The translations under genes were made by a program, and so were the position numbers. Shown here piece after piece: positions 4,936-9,431 of a stretch of DNA of 9,431 nucleotides (its first letter is position 1; every line of letters starts with the position of its first letter). Location of the stretch: the NCBI GenBank assembly GCA_902796115.1, contig CADBNX010000157.1, forward strand, positions 1 through 9,431, written 5' to 3'. The notes under the pieces are model-generated. The model searched no databases. It was not told the origin of the DNA and was given only the letters and a program-made list of their open reading frames with translations. Source of the stretch: an uncultured Eubacteriales bacterium. Lineage in GTDB: Bacteria > Bacillota > Clostridia > Christensenellales > Aristaeellaceae.

Positions 4936-7647
4936 ATGAAACGTACCGTTACGGTGGATCCTTTCTTCACGGACCAGCCGGAGAAAGCGTTCCTGGGGGA
5001 ACTGACCGCGCCGCTGCACGCGCGGAAACCGTCGTTTTTCCACGACCGGGAGCCGGAAAAGGACGAAATCGGCGCGAAAGGCATGTATCTGGCCGGGCGA
5101 TTTGAAGGGGACCGGGGCCTGCTTGACGTGTCTTACGCGGATTTTGAACGTTTCCTCGCGGTGTGCGGCATGGCGGGGCGGAGGTATCCGCTCCGGTTCG
5201 CGCGCGGGGAGAGCGAATGCTTCGAGTCGTACAGGATCACCGTAAAGGAGGATGAGACGGTGATCACCGCGGCGGACACGGAGGGCGTACGCCGCGCGCT
5301 GGTGTATCTGGAGGACGAATTCTGCCGCAGGGAGGGCCCCTGCCTGCCGCGGGGAGAAATCGCCCGCAGGCCGGTGATGAAGGACCGTATCACGCGCTGC
5401 TTTTTCAGCCCCATCAACCGTCCGCCCAAATACGGGGACGAGCTTTCCGACGATATCGACTATTATCCCGAAGAATACCTGAACCGGCTGATGCACGACG
5501 GGGCCAACGGGGTCTGGATCTATACGCGCTTTTCGGATCTGGTGCGGGTTCGCGTGCTGCCGGAATACGGGGAAGGAAGCGAAAAGCGCACTGCGAAGCT
5601 GAACCGGGTCATCGCCAAATGCGCGCGGTACGGGATCCGCGTGTATGTGTTCGCCATCGAACCTGTCGCGCTGCCGGACGCGCTTTCCCGGCGCATTCCG
5701 CAGGCAGACGGCGGGGAAGCGTATAACGGAAACCGCCTGTTCTGCGTCAACTCACCCGAGGGACGGGACATGATCCGGGAAGCGGGGGAGAATCTGTTCC
5801 GGGCCTGTCCGGGCCTCGGCGGGCTGATTTCCATCACCTATGGGGAGCGGCCCACCTCCTGCGCCTCCGCATATTCGGCCATTCCCGCCATCGGATACCG
5901 CACGCGGCTGCGCTGCCCGCGCTGCGCCGCGCTGCCGCCGGGGCAGGTGCTCGCGAACGCAGCGCAGGCGCTGGAAGAAGGCGTGCATGCCGTTTGCCCG
6001 GACGCGAAGGTGATCAGCTGGAGCTACGGGCACCGTTTCTGGCCGGACGCGGATGTGCGCGAATACGTGCGCCGCGCGCCGAAGGACGCGGTGCTGATGC
6101 AGAACTTCGAGGAAATGGGGTATGAGAAGCAGCTGGGACGGCTGCGGCAGGGGGTCGATTACTGGCTGAGCTATGCCGGACCGTCCGCGCTGTTCCGGGC
6201 CACCGCGGAGGAGGCTTCTGTTTGCGGAAAACGCCTGTATATGAAAACGCAGGTCTGCTGCTCGCACGAAGTGGCTTCCGTGCCCTATGTGCCCGTGCCG
6301 GGGCTGCTGTACGAAAAATACGGCGCCGCCCGCCGCCTGGGTGTGGAGGGCGTGATGCAGTGCTGGTATTTCGGCAATTATCCGTCCCTGATGAGCAAGG
6401 CCGCGGGCGAACTGGCGTTCGAGGACACATATGCGGACAAGCACGCGTTCCTGTGCCATCTGGCCGGCAGCCTGGCCGGCGGCAGCCGCGCGGAAGCGCT
6501 TGCCGGGGCCTGGGAAGCGTTTGAGGCGGGCTACCGGGAGATGCCGCTCAACATTATGTTCAGTTATTACGGCCCCATGCACGACGGACCGGTGTGGGCG
6601 CTGCAGCTGAAGCCGAAAAACTTCTCCCTGCCGCGCAGCTGGCAGACCCTCGACCCAACCGACGGGGACCGCATCGGGGAATGCCTGCTCGCGGGGCATA
6701 CGCTGCCCGAGGCGATCACGCTGACCGGGCGTCTGGCGCGCCGCTGGGAAGAAGGGTACGCGCGGCTGGAGAGAGCGTCGCGCGGGTGTGAGGAAGCCGC
6801 GGAGCAGCTGCGCGTGGCCGGCGCGCTGAAGGTGCTCTTTGCGAGCGGACACGAGATCCTGCGTTTTTATCATCTGCGGGAGAAACTGGGCCTGCGCGAA
6901 GGCGATCCCCGGCGTCAGCTTGAGGAAATGCGGAAGATCGTACAAAGGGAAATGGCACGCAGTGAGGCGCTGGCTTCGCTTTGCAGCGCGGACGGCCGCC
7001 TCGGGTACCATTCCGAGGGCGAAGGCTACAAGTTTTTTCCGAAAAAGCTGGCCTGGCGCAGGGCAAGGCTGGAGAAACTGCTTGAAACCGAATTCCCGGA
7101 AACGGAATCGCGCATCGAAAAGGGACTTGCGCCGCTGGCCTATTGGGCGGGGGAAGAGCCGGATTCCAAAGCGTACCGGATGGCGAGGAGCGGCATCGAA
7201 AACGCGGTATGGGAATCTGTCGGCGCGCACGCCGCGTTCCGGGCTGCCTGTGATGACGCTTCACTGACGGTCGAATTCCGCTCCGACCGCCGCGAAAGCG
7301 TCCGGGTCGGGTTTGAATTCCGCCTGATGTGGCCCGCGCCGCAGGTTTTGCTGCATCCGGACGGACGGGTGGAAGTCACGCCGGAGGATTATCTGTATTA
7401 CGGCACCTTCGGCGGCACGCTGCGGAAGGTGCGCCGGCTGTGGCAGGTGCGGGCGCTGCCGGCGGACGGGGGGACGCTGCTAAGCATCACGCTGTCCCGG
7501 AAGGATGCGGGCTGGACGCAGAACCGCCCCCTGAAGCTGTATCTTTCAACAGAGGGCGGCGATATGTGGTGCCGGGAGGAGGAAGGCGTCCATACCCTCG
7601 GCAAATCCACCGCGTCCCCGGGAGAATACGGATGGCTGATGCCGTGA
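4936..7647 (+). CDS. GH20/GH67-like glycoside hydrolase-type protein
   Basis: A protein of 903 residues with no signal peptide, probably cytoplasmic. Residues about 60-145 look like the zincin-like domain that precedes the barrel in GH20 and alpha-glucuronidase enzymes (TAADTEGVRRALVYLEDEF, 111-129). From about 150 to 500 the pattern fits a TIM barrel: DRITRCFF (150-157), DGANGVWIY (188-196), YGIRVYVFAIEP (232-243), GLISITYGERP (296-306), AKVISWSYG (357-365), NFEEMGYE (390-397), KTQVCCSHE (437-445), PVPGLLYEK (453-461) and GVMQCWYFGNYPS (472-484). E304 and E445 are my best candidates for catalytic acids (inference). Cysteines C309, C327 and C330 (CPRC) may bind metal. A helical part follows (about 515-735), then a beta-rich C-terminal domain (about 745-900) that may bind carbohydrate. 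Substrate and exact family are unknown; it could also be an inactive relative. It lies between the DUF5107 and esterase-like genes, in the same frame and direction, and suits intracellular oligosaccharide breakdown. Confidence 0.7.
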   Translation: MKRTVTVDPFFTDQPEKAFLGELTAPLHARKPSFFHDREPEKDEIGAKGMYLAGRFEGDRGLLDVSYADFERFLAVCGMAGRRYPLRFARGESECFESYRITVKEDETVITAADTEGVRRALVYLEDEFCRREGPCLPRGEIARRPVMKDRITRCFFSPINRPPKYGDELSDDIDYYPEEYLNRLMHDGANGVWIYTRFSDLVRVRVLPEYGEGSEKRTAKLNRVIAKCARYGIRVYVFAIEPVALPDALSRRIPQADGGEAYNGNRLFCVNSPEGRDMIREAGENLFRACPGLGGLISITYGERPTSCASAYSAIPAIGYRTRLRCPRCAALPPGQVLANAAQALEEGVHAVCPDAKVISWSYGHRFWPDADVREYVRRAPKDAVLMQNFEEMGYEKQLGRLRQGVDYWLSYAGPSALFRATAEEASVCGKRLYMKTQVCCSHEVASVPYVPVPGLLYEKYGAARRLGVEGVMQCWYFGNYPSLMSKAAGELAFEDTYADKHAFLCHLAGSLAGGSRAEALAGAWEAFEAGYREMPLNIMFSYYGPMHDGPVWALQLKPKNFSLPRSWQTLDPTDGDRIGECLLAGHTLPEAITLTGRLARRWEEGYARLERASRGCEEAAEQLRVAGALKVLFASGHEILRFYHLREKLGLREGDPRRQLEEMRKIVQREMARSEALASLCSADGRLGYHSEGEGYKFFPKKLAWRRARLEKLLETEFPETESRIEKGLAPLAYWAGEEPDSKAYRMARSGIENAVWESVGAHAAFRAACDDASLTVEFRSDRRESVRVGFEFRLMWPAPQVLLHPDGRVEVTPEDYLYYGTFGGTLRKVRRLWQVRALPADGGTLLSITLSRKDAGWTQNRPLKLYLSTEGGDMWCREEEGVHTLGKSTASPGEYGWLMP
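6460..6483 (+). repeat. Two-copy 12-nt direct repeat inside the glycosidase-like gene
   Basis: CTGGCCGGCAGC (6460-6471) is followed directly by CTGGCCGGCGGC (6472-6483), 11 of 12 identical, coding for LAGS-LAGG at the edge of the helical part. It keeps the frame and looks like a small local duplication in a loop. Confidence 0.6.
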
Positions 7648-7698
7648 AAAGGGAGCAATGCACCGGATGACGGCAAAACCGCGCTGCGGATCAGGAGG

Positions 7699-7719
7699 GC
7701 CGGTTCGGCAAAAACCGGC
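7699..7719 (+). other. Intercistronic stem-loop
   Basis: GCCGGTT (7699-7705) and AACCGGC (7713-7719) form a perfect 7-bp stem with a 7-nt loop. It lies in the 102-bp gap between the glycosidase-like and esterase-like genes. Only three T residues follow within the next few bases, so it is at most a weak terminator. It may instead tune or protect the message between the two genes. Confidence 0.5.
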
Positions 7720-7734
7720 GCTTTCCGGACGATG

Positions 7735-7741
7735 AAAGGAG
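7735..7741 (+). promoter_or_regulatory. Ribosome binding site that selects among three ATGs
   Basis: AAAGGAG is followed by in-frame ATGs at 7744 (2 nt away, too close) and 7750 (8 nt away, ideal). A third in-frame ATG at 7732 overlaps the upstream side of the site. The ATG at 7750 is therefore chosen. Confidence 0.65.
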
Positions 7742-7749
7742 AAATGGTC

Positions 7750-9431
7750 ATGCCCGATATGTTCCGTGTTTTTGAAAAACAGCCGTATGACGCACGCCTG
7801 AAAGCGGATCGTCATACCTGGTCCGTTTTCCCCATCACCCGGTTCTCATCCCGTGAAGAAGCGGAGAAGCGCAGGGAAGAGCTGGTTTTTACGCTGCGCA
7901 TGGCCGCGGGGCTGTATCCATGGCCGGAAAAGACGCCCATGCAGGTGAGACGCGAGGTTTGTGCGCGCTATCCCGGGTGCAGTGTGGAAAAAATCATGTT
8001 CGAAACCCGGCCCGGGTTCTGGTCCACGGGCAATCTGTATCTGCCCGACCCGCTGAAGGGTCCGTATCCCGCGATCCTCAACGTGATCGGCCACTGGAAA
8101 GACCAGCGCCTTACCCGCCTGGAAGAAGCGGACTATCCGCAGCAGCTGGTCAATTTCGCCCGGATGGGCTTTGTGTGCCTGGTACCCGATATGATCGGCA
8201 AGGTGGACAGCCGCCAGATCAGCCACGAATACGGTTACGGCGAAAAAGAACTCTGGCTCTCCAACGGGCTCGGGGTCCAGCTGTGGAACAACATCCGCGC
8301 CCTGGACCTGCTGTGCGCCATGCCCGAGGTGGACGCCGGCCGCATCGGCGTTACCGGGGCTTCCGGCGGAGGATCGCAGTCCCTGTTCCTGGCGATGGCC
8401 GACGAACGGATCAGGGCGTGCGCGCCGATCAACATGATCTCACTCCGGATGCAGGGCGGCTGCTTCTGTGAAAACGCGCCCGGCCTGCGCAGGGATACGG
8501 ACAACGCCGAGATGTGCGCGATGCTTGCACCCCGTCCGCTGTTCCTGGCGGGCTCCACCGGCGACTGGACGGATCAGCTGATGACGCAGGAATATCCCGC
8601 CATGCTGGAGACCTACCGTCTGTACGGGGCGGAAGACAAAGTGGAAGTGTTCTATCAGGTTGCCGACCACCAGTACAACCGGAAAACGCGAAGCCGTGTA
8701 TACAGCTTCTTCGCCCGACATCTGATGGGCAAAGAGATCGCGTGGGCGGAGCAGGATATCGAAACGGGCGATGTGTGGGATCTGACCTGGTTCAGGGAAT
8801 CGGGCAGCGCGCCCGGTCTGCGGGGCAATCAGGCATTCTTCGACGCTTTCCGGGCCGAACGCGCGCGGGCCGCCGAAACACTTTCCGACAGCGAAAGGCA
8901 GCGGATGCTCGCCTGGATCACCGGTGTCCGGGAGGTGAGCGGATACCTGGCCGACGGAGAGACGCTGCGCACGGGACGATGCAGCGTCGAAAAAACCTGC
9001 CTGGTGGGCGCCGACGGCGAGCAGATCCCCTTTCTCCGCATACTCCCCGACAACTGGGACGGGAAAAGCGTATGTCTTCTGCTCTCCGGAGCGGGCAAGG
9101 ACTGCGCTGCCGGCGCGAAGGGACAGAAAATCCTCGAAGGGGGCTGTGCGGTGATCAGCGGGGATCTGTTCCTCACCGGCGAGAGCGCCGGGGCGGAGGT
9201 CGAGATCCTCGGCGGTGAACCGGGCAGGAAATTCTTTACGGTCTTCCATGATCCGAAAGATGCGCAGCGCGCAAAGGACATCGCGCTTTTATGGCGGGAA
9301 GTCCTGAAAACCGGCTCCGACTGCTTCCTCTGCGCGCTGGATCGGGCGGCGGCATGGGCTGCCTGCGTCCTGCCCCTGCTGAAGAACGTAAAAAAGGCGC
9401 AGCTCGACAAAGCAGGGCTGAGCCTGAAATC
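7750..9431 (+). CDS. Alpha/beta hydrolase, acetyl-xylan-esterase-like (3' end missing)
   Basis: The frame stays open for 560 codons to the right edge, so the C-terminus is missing. There is no signal peptide, so it is probably cytoplasmic. The first part (about 75-330) is an alpha/beta hydrolase: PAILNVIGHW (107-116, the oxyanion strand), FVCLVPDMIG (141-150), the nucleophile elbow GASGGG with S205, then RPLFLAGSTGDWTD (262-275) with D272 as likely acid, and VADHQYN (304-310) with H307. The full triad can therefore be proposed. The GxSGGG elbow and the GDWTD and DHxYN motifs fit the acetyl-xylan-esterase-like and dienelactone-hydrolase-like group that removes acyl groups from sugars; the substrate is inference. 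From about 410 onward a second alpha/beta-type unit seems to begin (VCLLLSGAGK at 441-450, GGCAVISGDLF at 464-474, CALDRAAAWAA at 528-538), lacking a serine elbow. It follows the glycosidase-like gene by 102 bp and probably belongs to the same transcript. Confidence 0.82.
   Translation, partial: MPDMFRVFEKQPYDARLKADRHTWSVFPITRFSSREEAEKRREELVFTLRMAAGLYPWPEKTPMQVRREVCARYPGCSVEKIMFETRPGFWSTGNLYLPDPLKGPYPAILNVIGHWKDQRLTRLEEADYPQQLVNFARMGFVCLVPDMIGKVDSRQISHEYGYGEKELWLSNGLGVQLWNNIRALDLLCAMPEVDAGRIGVTGASGGGSQSLFLAMADERIRACAPINMISLRMQGGCFCENAPGLRRDTDNAEMCAMLAPRPLFLAGSTGDWTDQLMTQEYPAMLETYRLYGAEDKVEVFYQVADHQYNRKTRSRVYSFFARHLMGKEIAWAEQDIETGDVWDLTWFRESGSAPGLRGNQAFFDAFRAERARAAETLSDSERQRMLAWITGVREVSGYLADGETLRTGRCSVEKTCLVGADGEQIPFLRILPDNWDGKSVCLLLSGAGKDCAAGAKGQKILEGGCAVISGDLFLTGESAGAEVEILGGEPGRKFFTVFHDPKDAQRAKDIALLWREVLKTGSDCFLCALDRAAAWAACVLPLLKNVKKAQLDKAGLSLK

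Noticed and set aside
5752..7230. Antisense open reading frame of 492 codons opposite the GH20-like gene
   Set aside because: It has the same codon register and low-complexity composition. The sense strand has recognisable domains and a good ribosome binding site.
7658..7735. 25-codon leader-like frame (starting MHRMTAKPR) ending at the esterase ribosome binding site
   Set aside because: The GGGAG before it is only 2 nt from the ATG, and the peptide has no recognisable feature. It overlaps the stem-loop, so chance is the simpler reading.
8440..9249. Antisense open reading frame opposite the esterase gene
   Set aside because: It is in codon register with the plus-strand gene, whose catalytic motifs are clear, and is a by-product of high GC content.

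Overview
The window looks like chromosomal DNA from a GC-rich, Gram-positive-type anaerobe, most likely an uncultured gut or rumen clostridium. The signs are AGGAGG-type ribosome binding sites before the genes, a YitT-family membrane protein and a DUF5685-type protein (both typical of Firmicutes), and strong avoidance of AT-rich codons. This assignment is inference from gene content and style; there is no rRNA or marker gene to confirm it. No tRNA, rRNA, CRISPR array, insertion sequence or phage gene was seen.

Left part (1 to about 1500), minus strand: a DUF5685-family gene runs off the left edge (1-453) and appears to use a CTG start behind its own TATAAT box. Upstream of it lies a complete YitT-family membrane protein gene (528-1412). 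That gene has a near-consensus promoter (TTGACA, 17 bp, TATGAT) and a leader holding a nested GC-rich inverted repeat.

Middle (about 1500-1686): the divergent intergenic region. It holds the yitT promoter on the minus strand. On the plus strand it has a 12-bp palindrome, a T8 run and a plausible promoter for the rightward genes.

Right part (1687-9431), plus strand: three large genes in the same direction and reading frame, separated by 78 and 102 bp, which probably form one operon. They encode (1) a 1056-residue DUF5107 protein with a long TPR-like helical C-terminal half, (2) a 903-residue protein resembling GH20/GH67-like glycoside hydrolases, with an N-terminal zincin-like domain, a TIM-barrel-like region and a C-terminal beta domain, and (3) an alpha/beta hydrolase of the acetyl-xylan-esterase-like type, cut by the right edge. 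None has a visible signal peptide, so all three are likely cytoplasmic.

Together the three genes suggest intracellular processing of an imported, probably acylated oligosaccharide: a mutarotase-like sugar-binding or catalytic protein, a glycosidase and a de-esterifying enzyme. The substrate cannot be read from the sequence. No transporter or regulator lies inside the window.
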